Part shown: in pieces, positions 52,925-63,334 of the stretch
Numbering within the stretch: position 1 is the first letter of the stretch
Layout of the letters: every line of letters begins with the position of its first letter
From: Nannochloropsis oceanica
Lineage: Eukaryota; Sar; Eustigmatophyceae; Eustigmatales; Monodopsidaceae
DNA length: 64,000 nt
Direction of reading: 5' to 3'
Assembly (NCBI GenBank): GCA_004519485.1
Contig: CP038130.1
Span: 868,001 to 932,000, forward strand
Notes under the pieces: generated by a model
The model's database searches: none
Told to the model about the DNA's origin: nothing
What the model saw: only the letters and a program-made list of their open reading frames with translations
Made by a program: the position numbers and the translations under genes

Positions 52925-54150
52925 AGAAGAAGGTACAGAAACGTCAGCAGGTGGGGATGACGGCCTCAATGACAGCCACAACAAAGACAAGGGCGTCAGC
53001 AGGAGCAGCGGAAGTTGGGGGAGGAGTAGGAGCGAGGGAGCGCGTGGTTATATCCACGAGCTATGGTTTGGCTGTCACTGAGCAGGAATTGGTTGAGGAA
53101 GGGGGGGGAGGCGAGGAAGGGAGGGAGGGAGGGCAGGTGTCTACGAACTCTGATTTGCGCGCCTTGTTGACCGCGACGATGGCTTCGTCTCAATCAAGGG
53201 ATGAAGAAGGGAGTGACGAGGATGTGGACGAGGAGGAGAGGGAGGATAAAAAGTGGGAGAGAAATGGACGTGACATTGGGACGGAAGAGAAAGAAGGGGG
53301 TGAATCGCCGAAAGCGAGTACAAGAGGTGTGCTTCGACCTACTGCTATTCGAGGCGGGATGGCTCAAGCACCCACAGTGAGAGGCTCCCCAGGGGACAGC
53401 AGCAGCAGCAGCAGCAGCAGCAGTGCAATATCGCATCACCTTATTGGACGACCGTTTCCCCACCATGCACCCTCCTCCTCCTCCTCCTCCTCCTCCTCCT
53501 CCAAGCCGAAAGCAAGGAAAGCACCGGACTTGCCCATCTTTCGCTCGTCCTTCTCTGCTCCCTCTGCTGCCGCAGCTGGCGACGGGGTTCGAGGCTCCAT
53601 GTCGTCCTCCTCTTCTTCCCTTTCGTTGTCATCGTCGTCCGCCTCTGTCTCGTCCTCGTCTCGACGGCACCGACGCAGAAAGCATCAGAATTACCCTTCC
53701 GGTGGATTAAGGCAGATATCTGATTTCAATCGAGCACGGTGGGTGGCCATGATGGGGGAAGCTGGAGGAGGAGGAGGTGTGGGGGAAGGAGGAGGAGGGG
53801 GGAAAGGAGGAGGAGGAAAAAGGAATAAGGAAGGAAAGCGTGGTAGGAAAGGGAAGATAGGAGGAGGAGAAAAGGGAGAAGGAGGAGGAGAAGCAAGAGG
53901 AGTACCAAGAGGAGTAGCACGAGGAGGAGCAGGAAGTGGTGGAGAGTCAGCGCTGTTGAGTGTGAAAAGGAAGGAGGAAGATGAAGACACGAAAGAAGGC
54001 AAAAGAGTGGATGAAGCGCGGAAAGGAGGAAACTCCGTAAGGAAATCTTCAGAAAGCAGCAACGCCAATCCCAGTAGCAGCAAGAGGAGCTCAATCAATC
54101 TGGACTTGAGTCGTATATGGGGACAGATTGAGGAGGAGATGCGGCGTTAG
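46246..54150 (+). CDS. giant membrane pseudo-cyclase / AGC kinase with receiver domain in the activation segment
   Basis: Single frame of about 2634 residues. First membrane block at about 180-380 (roughly six helices), then an Asn/His/Gln-rich linker and class III cyclase-like domain 1 at 668-840. Gln tracts follow, then a second multi-span block at about 1069-1240 and cyclase-like domain 2 at 1300-1462. The kinase has GSGGYGSV 1517-1524, Lys1539, Glu1555, HRDIKPDN 1630-1637 and DFG 1650-1652. A receiver domain at about 1775-1903 has EDE 1781-1783, phospho-acceptor Asp1830 (LLDLELP) and Lys1882 (YFIKP). The kinase resumes at GTPYYMCPE 2061-2069 and ends HPFFEGINWETL near 2185; Ser-, Gly- and Lys-rich tail. 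In cyclase 1 the two metal Asp are Lys703 and Ser743 and the Asn/Arg pair is Ser812/Leu816. In cyclase 2 only Asp1308 remains (His1352, Leu1434, Val1438). The long insert after DFG recalls Greatwall/Rim15-type AGC kinases. The start is uncertain; later Met codons such as 46444 are possible. Confidence 0.88.
49078..49131 (+). repeat. (CAG)18 poly-Gln tract
   Basis: Pure CAG run in frame in the cyclase-kinase gene between cyclase-like domain 1 and the second membrane block. Pure runs of this length are usually unstable. Confidence 0.95.
49300..49359 (+). repeat. CAG/CAA poly-Gln tract
   Basis: Second Gln tract, with CAG passing into mixed CAA codons, followed by Glu/Lys/Gln sequence just before the second membrane block. 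The mixed codons suggest it is older or more stable than the pure run at 49078. Confidence 0.9.
52096..52236 (+). repeat. Gln/His-rich tract after the receiver domain
   Basis: CAG, CAA and CAC codons form a Gln/His/Leu-rich linker between the receiver domain and the returning kinase lobe. It is probably disordered and could let the receiver swing relative to the kinase. Confidence 0.85.
53461..53503 (+). repeat. TCC repeat coding poly-Ser
   Basis: TCC run in the Ser-rich tail of the cyclase-kinase. Other Ser-coding runs lie at 53398-53423 (AGC) and 53600-53660. Confidence 0.85.
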
Positions 54151-54214
54151 GAATGTATATGTAAGTAGAAGGTAAGGAGGGAGGAAGGAAGGGAAGGAGG
54201 GCGACGGAGTCATT

Positions 54215-54288
<74 letters not shown>

Positions 54289-54869
54289 CGATACTTTAAT
54301 ATAATTCGAGGATAAGTGGAAGGAGTGGTGTGTTGATCGGTCAGGGTGTCTGTTTCTGGTGAGTGAAGCGAAAAGCAACCTTCTTTGCGACAGGGCACGT
54401 CTTGTTATGAGCAGGCGGCAAACCCTTGCTCGCCCCTTGATCACCACGCATCTTTTTTCCCCCACGTTCACACGGCAGTTGAGGACGATCGGATTCTTAG
54501 TCGAATCTGAGTTTGGACTCCTGCTTTCGGGGCCGAGGGAGGAAGGAAGATACTTTGTGTGGTGGAAGGGGGGAGGCCCAGGGATGTGTCCTTACTTGTG
54601 GTTGCGAGAGAGGAAGTCAGAGAGGGCAATTTGAGTTTTCGGCTTGAAGCTTCGGCAGGTGTAGGTCCGGATAATTAGCGCCCGCCACATTTTTGTGCTT
54701 GATTTATTAAATTTTATGTTGTTTGGTTTCGTTCTGCGTGCGTGTTCTTTGGTTTGATTTCAAGGAGGGAGGGTGACTTGAGAGAAAGCAGGGCTTAGCC
54801 GGCAGGAAGTCTTGCATTCGGACTCACACACCCATACACTTACACCATTTCGGCTCTCAGTTTGCAGAA
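54151..54869. other. intergenic region with GT microsatellite
   Basis: Holds the 3' untranslated region of the cyclase-kinase gene, including the microsatellite, and probably the promoter of the small gene at 54870. No other gene seen. Confidence 0.5.
54217..54287 (+). repeat. (GT)n dinucleotide microsatellite
   Basis: About 35 uninterrupted GT units starting 67 bases after the stop codon of the cyclase-kinase gene, probably inside its 3' untranslated region. Likely length-polymorphic; alternating GT can adopt Z-form DNA. Confidence 0.97.
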
Positions 54870-56086
54870 ATGCCCCTGGTGCTCAAATTCTACCGTCTAC
54901 TTAAAGGTACGCGAGGTTCAGTTGCGTCTTTTATCTTTTTTTCCTCCTCGAGAGAATGAGACATGACAAAAATGAATTTGAAAAAAAGACAGCGGTCTGT
55001 ATGCGGCAAAGGATGACAAAACAACTTTATCTACATTCTCCGACGCCTCCCTACCATCTTTTGGGAGATAAAGCGCATGGGGAGAAAGAGTCCCAACATT
55101 ATGATGCTAAGACATACACAATCACGAAAAAGGGGGGGGGGGGGCTTTTCCTTCCACTCCTTTTTGTGTAAAATTTCGCCGCACTAATGCAATACTTTTC
55201 CTTTCTCCTGCACATTCTTTACCACACACACACAGTCTGCAGGGTGCCACCCTGCAATCCCTTCGTGCGAGAGGTAATATATATTTTTTTAATTTCCAAA
55301 ACTTTTGTCACCCCTCTTTTCGATTTGCGATTTGTATTACTTGATCATAAACGCGTGAAGCGAAATAGAATATGATTTAGATGTTGCGGCGGTGGTGGCG
55401 ACGGTGATAGTGAATGCAAGGATGCGAAATACACTGAATCCCAGAAGTAGATATCCAAAGACACTGTTGGTCAAATCAAATAAACTGCTGAAGCACACAC
55501 ATTCACACACACCACCATCACCATAGCCAACACTTTCCTTTCCTCCATGCCTTCCCTCCTGACATTTTATCTCATTCCTCGAATCTCTTTTTCACCACAC
55601 ATACACAGGAAAATCAATACCTTTAGCACCGCTGCGGTGCCCGCGTGTGCCCTTCTCCGAGGCCGACACACAAAAAAAAGGTAGATCTTCTCATTCATTC
55701 ATTCTTATCCAACCATGATTTCCCCTTCTCTCCTTCTTCTACGGGAGCGAGAGCCAAAACTTGTGATAAAACAAACGTAAGAAATTGATGAGAAAATGAG
55801 AATGGGCATGACGAGATGAGTTAGGATTCCCCTTCAGCAACACGCCCCCTTTTTATCGATCGGGGGCGGTATGGTTGATGGATATCCATTGACCGACCCT
55901 TTTCTTACACACAGAAAAATTACAAAAAGGCTGTGGTGGCAGCTGCTGCTGCTGTATGCCTCAATGCAGCTGCTTGTCCCTTTGTTGAATGATAATGATG
56001 CTCATGTGTCACAACACTCACACGACAGGGATGGCGACGACGACGCTGCGGAAGCTGTTTTTGCACTTCATGAGGATAAAGGGTAA
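54870..56086 (+). CDS. small four-exon gene, unknown protein
   Basis: Exons 54870-54906, 55243-55273, 55609-55680 and 55915-56086 join through canonical GT-AG introns (donors GTACGC, GTAATA, GTAGAT; phases 1, 2, 2) into 103 residues. The product starts MPLVLKFYRLLKGCHPAIPS, has a basic middle (LLRGRHTKKRKITKR), one hydrophobic segment WWQLLLLYASMQLLVPLL and an acidic His/Asp-rich tail. FYRLL near the start faintly resembles an LYR motif of mitochondrial Fe-S and complex I assembly factors, but that is weak. A second phase-consistent reading exists, using acceptors at 55235 and 55626; it ends in an Ala/Cys-rich stretch. The gene is therefore plausible but the exact protein is not settled. Confidence 0.4.
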
Positions 56087-56942
56087 AAGAAGGTATGAAT
56101 TTAGCTCCTGATATTCGGCATATCTTTATTCAAGAGTTTTCCTTCTTTTCTCAGTTGTTGGGGGAATTCTAGCTTGTATTCTTGGTCAATTGTAATAAAA
56201 TCGAATGGCAAGGAAAGGAAAAAGATGAAGAGATAGTTGGTTGATGACGGTTAACGACGCCTCAGTCGACTACCCCGATCTGCCGCGCGCATTTCTCGCG
56301 TTGCGGTGGCCTGTGAGGGCCAAATTTTATAGTCATAGTTACTCTGACAGCTCTTCTTCCTCTTTTGTTTCTTAATCCTCTCCAGTCTATCCTCTTGTCT
56401 AATTTCCTCTTAAATTGCGACAGTCTCAGTGATCATTGCCATTACCTTCTTTCCTACATATATCCACGCACACCCCCGAAAACAGGAGCGCTTCATAAAA
56501 TAAGACAATACAAGCTGAGAGACTAGATTTTGATATGTATTGAACGTGTATGTGAGCGTATGTGTACATGGCTCGAAGAGAAGGAGTAAATATTAAAGTG
56601 TGTGTGCAAATCAGACCCTCCCTAAGAAATGAAACCAAAAAAGAAAGGCACCAGAAAGCCACTCAAACATAAAAGTTTGATGGTCAATTTAAGACAAGCA
56701 CAAAGGATGGATAAAGAAAAGGTAATTCTTGATGCAATATAGCCAATTTAATTGTCCTCGATTAAATTATTCTTGCTGCTCCTGCTGTGTATGTTGTCTT
56801 TGCAATCAAAATCTACATATCGGACAGTGTCACAAAAAACAGAGTTGGCTTCTCATTCTTCCTGTCCTATGAAGAGAAAACAGAACATGCATGCATATTT
56901 ATAAATTACCTCTCTTCTCTCCATTCCTCGCTCTTTCCCTCC
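56087..56942. other. convergent intergenic region
   Basis: 856 bases, A/T-rich, between the small gene and the 3' end of the multicopper-fold gene. Short frames here have no recognisable domain. Confidence 0.5.
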
Positions 56943-59900
56943 CTATGCATGCAAGTGCGCTCGCAAACCTCCACTCCCATGCCCTCCTCCGCCACCACCA
57001 TGAGGGTACACGACCATCGTTCCTCTGCTACCCGTCGGCCTCATCGCCATCGCATATTTCACCGCCCCGACGACAATCACAATCGTCCCTACAATCGCAA
57101 TCGATAAAAGAGCTGTCCGAGTCGCAGGGCTTACACCCTTGCTAAGCACAGAAGATCCTCCCCCTCCATCCTCCATACCTGTAGGGATAACCGGCGCGGC
57201 CTGCGATACAGATCCTCCTCCTCCTGACACTGCTGTCACTCCCGCTGCTTGGGGTCCCTCGTCCAATTCCTGTACCGTCACCTGAGCCGGTGTCAGGTCT
57301 ACGCTGCTACTGCTGCTGACACCAGCGGAGGGACGGGGAAACGGTAACTGCACCACCGAGTGCAATGACGCACCACAAATCAACGTAGACACCTCCAAGC
57401 CAAAAATCTCCGAAAATTGCACCGTGGAAAACGCCCGAATTACGTGTAAGCCCTCATCACTCGTTATTGTCAAGCGAGGGCCATGCACAAAGAAAAATAT
57501 CGGCAAGCGAATCTGTCCTGCTTCCTCCAACTCACACTCTGCGTTGTTGCTGCGCACCTGAGCGTGTTCAAACAATGGCTGCAGGGTCGCGTCTTTGAAA
57601 CTCCCAATTCTTATTTCGTCATCCATCCTTGCCAACGGCAAACTCAACCACTCCGCTACTTCCGCCTCAGCAGCAGTGGCAGAAACATCAGCACCGCCCT
57701 GCAACCGCCGTCCCCTCTCCCTCTCTCTCCTCACATTATTTGGTGTGCCCAAGACAACACTAACCGAATAAAACCCATCGGGGCTCGCGACCTGTTCGAA
57801 GACTTCAGCTATGTGTGCCGTATCTGCATTAAGTAAGCTTGGGTCTCCCGTGACAAACACCTCCAACTGCACTCCTGGGATCGGAGTCGGAGCAGGGGTT
57901 GGAGGGGCGGTGGTCGGCGCCAAGGTCGGAGGGAGGGTAGGCGATGAGGTGGGGGCAAGCGTGGGGGATACCGTTGGTGGGAGAGTAGGCGGGAGGGTGG
58001 GGCTGCTCGTTGGGGCCAAAGTGGGAGACAGCGTGGGAGACAGGGTAGGAGGGAGGGTGGGAGCTGGGGTGGGAGGCAAAGAGGGTGCTGGGGTTGGAGC
58101 GAGGGTGGGAGGGAGGGTAGGGCTGGCGGTAGGGGCATTGGTCGGTGCGGCGGTTGGGCTCAGGGTGGGCGATGCGGTAGGGGCAAGAGTGGGTGGGAGT
58201 GTTGGGGCCGGGGTAGGGGCGGGGGTTAAGACGCGCGGGTAGATGGTGAAAGGCTGGTTGGGACCGGCATAAAAGGTGTCAATGGCCCCCGTATCTTGAT
58301 TGGCAAGATACGTTGATCGGACCGCATACTCGCCTTCAGGGCCATTCACTACATATCTCACCAGCATTATCCCAGGTAAGGTCGGAAGAGTGTCCCTCCA
58401 ATCCCCCACCTGCCCCCACCACATCGAATATGCGTCCACAGCACCATGAAAAGGCACATATCCCACAATCTGAAACGGGCCATTCTGAAAATGCATCCCA
58501 TCTCTCGTCTGCCAATGCCCATGAATCGCCACCTCCTCCACCACTCCCCCACCTGCCGCTGTGTGCCTATATGAGCCATCCCACACCACTTGCGCCCCAC
58601 GAAATGGGGCAAACAGACATGTACCCCCCGCCCGGTTCGCCTCCTCCCATGCAGTCACATTACTCTGATACTGGCTGCTGCAATTTTCGCCTACCCCCAG
58701 CCAAGTCACGGAGGGTGGGCTCCCTTTCTGATCCGTGCTCATTTCCCAGTGATTAACTTGTACGGGAGACAAAGCTTGTAGATCGTTCAGATAGTCTGCA
58801 CGTGGAATCAAGGACAGGTCAGGCAAGGGAGGGCTTTCAGCTGCCTTGCCACTCACCACCACCGTCACTAAATTCTGACCATACCGGACATAGTCAGGGC
58901 CGAATGCATCAACTGAACGAGAGGTGGCGTTTGGATGGGATTGCAAGAAGAAGATGCCGGCTTGGGTGCAGGTGACGAGGACCGAGGCCCGTTGGCCAGA
59001 CAGGAGAGGAACCAGCTCGACTGAGCGAGGGGTGGCTAGGTAGACCCCGTCCAAGGCAATTAAATACATTTTACACCGTGCGGATACATCCCCTGCGCCA
59101 ATGGCAGTCCGCATCTCGATTTCCAATTGGTAAGGCGAGCCCGCTGCGTGCAACAAATCAAAGCGTCGCATCTCACCTGTATTGAGCACGGCCCACGGTT
59201 GGAAGGCTTGGTTCACGAAGTAAAGATCAGTAATCGCCGGGTCCTTAAATGAGGGGCTGACATCCAGCCCATCTCCACTTGACTGCGACACCTCCATATA
59301 ATCCAGAGGAGGTTGAGGGCTCCTGCTTGATACTTCTTCCGTCCACATGGCCAAATGACTCAACACTAGCAAATCCGTCGCCACTGCATTTAATGGTGGT
59401 GGGAGCTGCGCAAGTGGATCAGGCAAATCAACATAAAAAGCACCAAAAAGCCCTCCCATCACGTGCAGCATTGCTGCGCCGTGTGTCGGATCGTGGTACC
59501 AAAAGAGACCCGTGGGGTGGTCGGCGGGAATGTCAAGGGTGTAAGTGAACTGCCCTCCGGGGGGGACGCGGACAAAGGCGTTATTTTGCGTGGGGTCCAG
59601 CCGAGCACCATGCACAAAGAATCCTGTTGTATTAGGACTGTGGAAGGCGTTGTCGTTGGCCCATTCGGGGAGGTCCACACCCGTGTCTTGCAGGTCATTG
59701 ATTATGTGGACGGTTAGGACGTCGCCAGGCTTGACACGAATTGTAGGGCCAGGTAATGCCCCACGACCATTGAAGTGGTAAGCCCGCGTGGTGTAACTGA
59801 TGTAGGCATCTTGTCGAAAGGCATTTACTGACAATGTCACTTCCAAGGCTCCATTGCTTGAGATGAGTTCCTGGGCCGGCGGGGCCAGGGGCCCGCCATT

Positions 59901-60035
59901 GTGAAAAGTCAAGGACCCTGGCGGGTGAAAATCAGCCGCATGCGGAATCGGGGCCGTGCTGGGTGCAGTCGGAATCTCTTGTGCCAGAAGAAAGGTGGGA
60001 AAGAGGAGCAGTATATTTGGTATGACTGGTCTCAT
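56943..60035 (-). CDS. multicopper-oxidase-fold surface protein lacking copper ligands
   Basis: 1030 residues, one exon. Signal peptide MRPVIPNILLLFPTFLLAQE, then three cupredoxin-like domains (about 40-600): PGPTIRVKPGDVLTVHIIND, GFFVHGARLDP, GLFWYHDPTHGAAMLHVMGG, VAIHGHWQTRDG. This is the laccase/ferroxidase fold, but the ligand motifs are broken. The first HxHG reads FVHG and the second HPHxHG reads HDPTHG. The final HCHxxxH region reads EYAVRSTYLANQDTGAID, so the type 1 and trinuclear copper sites are probably absent. Next come about 28 Pro-Thr repeats of the xPTxxPT kind at about 597-720, a domain of unknown type, and a C-terminal helix (LLSIAIVGTIVIVVGAVKYA) with a short tail. It is likely a type I membrane or cell-wall-linked protein. 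Role unknown: adhesion or metal binding rather than oxidase. Confidence 0.8.
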   Translation of the reverse strand: MRPVIPNILLLFPTFLLAQEIPTAPSTAPIPHAADFHPPGSLTFHNGGPLAPPAQELISSNGALEVTLSVNAFRQDAYISYTTRAYHFNGRGALPGPTIRVKPGDVLTVHIINDLQDTGVDLPEWANDNAFHSPNTTGFFVHGARLDPTQNNAFVRVPPGGQFTYTLDIPADHPTGLFWYHDPTHGAAMLHVMGGLFGAFYVDLPDPLAQLPPPLNAVATDLLVLSHLAMWTEEVSSRSPQPPLDYMEVSQSSGDGLDVSPSFKDPAITDLYFVNQAFQPWAVLNTGEMRRFDLLHAAGSPYQLEIEMRTAIGAGDVSARCKMYLIALDGVYLATPRSVELVPLLSGQRASVLVTCTQAGIFFLQSHPNATSRSVDAFGPDYVRYGQNLVTVVVSGKAAESPPLPDLSLIPRADYLNDLQALSPVQVNHWEMSTDQKGSPPSVTWLGVGENCSSQYQSNVTAWEEANRAGGTCLFAPFRGAQVVWDGSYRHTAAGGGVVEEVAIHGHWQTRDGMHFQNGPFQIVGYVPFHGAVDAYSMWWGQVGDWRDTLPTLPGIMLVRYVVNGPEGEYAVRSTYLANQDTGAIDTFYAGPNQPFTIYPRVLTPAPTPAPTLPPTLAPTASPTLSPTAAPTNAPTASPTLPPTLAPTPAPSLPPTPAPTLPPTLSPTLSPTLAPTSSPTLPPTLPPTVSPTLAPTSSPTLPPTLAPTTAPPTPAPTPIPGVQLEVFVTGDPSLLNADTAHIAEVFEQVASPDGFYSVSVVLGTPNNVRRERERGRRLQGGADVSATAAEAEVAEWLSLPLARMDDEIRIGSFKDATLQPLFEHAQVRSNNAECELEEAGQIRLPIFFFVHGPRLTITSDEGLHVIRAFSTVQFSEIFGLEVSTLICGASLHSVVQLPFPRPSAGVSSSSSVDLTPAQVTVQELDEGPQAAGVTAVSGGGGSVSQAAPVIPTGMEDGGGGSSVLSKGVSPATRTALLSIAIVGTIVIVVGAVKYAMAMRPTGSRGTMVVYPHGGGGGGHGSGGLRAHLHA
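57880..58250 (-). repeat. Pro-Thr repeat region of the multicopper-fold protein
   Basis: Degenerate tandem units coding APTLPPT/SPTLAPT-like heptads or shorter. It forms an extended, probably O-glycosylated stalk between the cupredoxin domains and the membrane-proximal part. Comparable PT stalks are common in algal wall and surface proteins. Confidence 0.9.
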
Positions 60036-61019
60036 GCTGTTGCCGGGTGTGCGTATGGGTCACACTGCAACGATGACCCCCCCAAAAAGTGACTGCTTGT
60101 AACTGCGGTCTCCGGGAAAGAAAAATGGCAAGGAACGACAAGGGCAATTAAGAATGAATTGGCTGTTTTAGAATGTGTTAGAAGGTGTGAGGCAGGAGGA
60201 CGTGTTGTTTCCCCTCCTATATTGCAGCAAAGAAGAAGCGGACAAAACGTGAAACGGCACTGCCCTGTATCCGTTCCGTTGGACCTAACGGTCCGAGGAC
60301 TTGTGACACCTGCGAACAGTTCGCGTCTCGGGACGGCAATGGGGCACGTAATATCCTGCGGGTGTACAGGATTATGGTCCGTGGAGAAGCTCGTCCCCGT
60401 GATCCCCGGTTTGGTCAACCGCGACAGGATATGCGGACACTCTATCTGTTGCCTCCTCGCTGACCTCCTCCTCCCCCCCCCCCCCCCCTTTCCTCATGGC
60501 CCTGTTTGGGCCGTCCGGGGACTTTGCCTGATGAAAAACCTGTCAAGGCCGCTAGAAAAAGTTGGAAAAGAATGGGGGTAAGTATATGCAACATTTTATC
60601 GTTGGAAAGCTTGCCCTCGTATGCATGTCCTGGAGGACGTCAGGTTGCATGCGATAGTTCTATAGGAGTGTAGGATAACGGGGAAAAGAACTAACGGATG
60701 TCGACCACCACACACCACACACACACACCCACCTACATCTGCGCAAAGAGCGGTGAAGCAGAGACAAAAGGATATCAAACTCATCGAATCCCATCCCTTT
60801 CCCCCCCCCTATGTTTCCTTTTGTCCACCTTCCCCTACTCACACATCGCACGCTGTCTCTCCCCGTCCCTTGCACCCGCCCTCCTACAGCAGCTCTTCCG
60901 CCTTTCATCACACGTACACCTTCCCCAATACACACATAATATATGTACTTTTCTGCAAGTTCGTCGAACAACTTGTGTACTATAAAGTGCATGCACTATA
61001 TTCCCCCTTGCTCCAGTCC
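60036..61019. other. intergenic region between two minus-strand genes
   Basis: Holds the promoter of the multicopper-fold gene and the 3' untranslated region of the Sec14 gene. A run of about 16 C lies near 60473-60488. No gene supported. Confidence 0.5.
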
Positions 61020-63288
61020 TCACCCGTCTACCCCTCTTAAGACAGCTAAATCCCTCGCCTTCGTCTTGGCGTCTACAACCATCTCCACCCTATGCCTCTT
61101 ATTCACTGCCAGCACGTGCTCTCGCAACGCCACCTCTTGCGGACTCTTGAAACGGGCCGTGTCCTTTCCTTCCCCGAAGCGGAGCTTGCCTCCATATTCA
61201 ATGGGAATGTCGGCCTCTTCGATGAATTCCTTCAAGCACTCCAAGGTTTCTGTTATGTTCAAAAGAAACGAGGGAAGGAGGGAAGGAGTTAGCGAGAAAA
61301 GGAGTAAGTGAGAAAAGGAACTTCGAAGGAGGAAAGGATGGAGAGATAAAGGAGGGAAGGAAGGAAAGGGGGAGGTAAGTAAGGGAATTCAACAGACGTT
61401 AATGGGTGGTGGTAACTACGCATGGCTTTACAAATACATTTTTTCAAAGTCTCCTTGCCACAAGCGCTCGATCAATCAACTCATCAATCAAGCATATGCA
61501 CATAAACCTCCGCACCTTTCTTGCTGACGATCTTGACCTTCTTCTGCGTTCGCTCATTGACCATGGGCCGTATCATTTTCCAGAGCACGGCGAACCAAGA
61601 TGGCGCATTAACAATCATAATCACCAGCTGGAGGTACGGTCAGCCGACAGAGAGGAAGGAGGGAGGGAGGGAGGGACGAAAATGCAAGGATAGGAGTGAG
61701 TGAGTAAAGTGTTGAATCGTCGTGTGTGTACGTGTCTGCCTGCATGTACCACTGATCGAGCCCTCCCTCACTCCCTCGCTCCCTCGCTCCCTGACTTACC
61801 GATCGCTCCGGGTAGTGTTCCGAGATCAGATGGATGGACCGCCGCAAGAAATCAAATGCATCGCCGGCCAGGTCGCGGATACCCACCCCGCCCACATCGA
61901 AGACTGTGATCGTCTTTTTGGTCTGATGTTCAGTGATACATGTGTTTGATGTGACGATGAAACGTGTATTTGATGGAACGGAAGGAAGGAAACGTGCAAG
62001 AAACGGAGAGCGAAAAGATGGAAGAGGGAAGGGAGGGATGGATGGAAGAAGGGAGAAAGAGGTGATAAACACGATGCACTATCCAAGTCTATTCACGTCA
62101 CGGGATGGCCTTCCCTCCCTCCTTCCCTCCTTCCCTCCTCCCATCCCCACCTCGTCAGGATAAAGCTTCACCCAGCAAAACTCTGTGACCATCACATAAT
62201 GACGCAGCAGCTCCTCGATTCCACAGCCCGCGACCTTCATACGCGGCTGGTCGACTTGCCCGGATCTGACGGGGAGGGAGGGAGGGAGGGAGGGAGGGAG
62301 GGAAGAAGTGAAAAGGAGGGACAGGGAGAAGCCGGCAGGTATAGCAAAAGATAGGAGGTGATCGATACGAGCACTGTAAAGCGGCCAAAGACATCACAAT
62401 ACCACCACCGACGGGTGCCGCTCCCTGGCAACATCCACACACCAGCTCTTTCCTTTCTCCCTCCCTCCCTTCTTCCGCCTCCCCCCTGCACACACTCACC
62501 TCTCCCAATATACAGGGTCACCGCTCTTCCCTTGCCCACAGTACCACGATGGATAGCACTCCTTGATCAGATCGAAGAATGGCTGAGGCTCGTCCAAAAT
62601 CTCGTCCGTGCCGAACTCCCGCCTGAAGGCAGGGGGAAGGAAGGGACGGAGGGAGGAATAAGATACACGTAAGGAAACGGACATATGCGTGGCTTCAGCA
62701 GGTAGAGGCGTGAAGCTGCCTAATCCGACACAATACACATGGATAGCACTCCTTATTCAAAAGCAATAGAGAGTCCGACCGACGCTTCTCCTACATCTCG
62801 TCGGTGCCAAAGTCCTGCCCAAGGACGGGAGGGAAAGGGAAAGAGGGAGGGAGGGAGGGAGGAAGAGAGGGAAGGAGAGAGGGAGAGAGGGAGGGAAGAA
62901 TGATATGCACGACAAGGTGCGAGTGGATTGGCGATCAAATTAAATGCCCGCCTTTCCCCTTCCTCCCTTCCCTCCCTCTCATCGTACCGCCATTCATACG
63001 TCAAATTCCACCTTCGATTCGCCTCCACCATATCCCCCAAACATCCATCAATAAACCTCTGCGGAATAGGCGGTCCTTCTCCATCCCCTCTCTCCCCTCC
63101 TCCTCTAGCGGCAGCAGCCCCACCACCGTTGCCAGGAGTAGCTACTGCAGAAGGCGATGAGAGCAGCCTTTCCAGCCCCCCCCCTTCCTTCCCAAGCATT
63201 GAGTGAGGAGGGATGTAATCCTCCACTTCCAAACAGACACCTGAAATTGCCCCACACGCCTTTCCCTTCTTCGCTGCTGTCACTTTTG

Positions 63289-63334
<46 letters not shown>

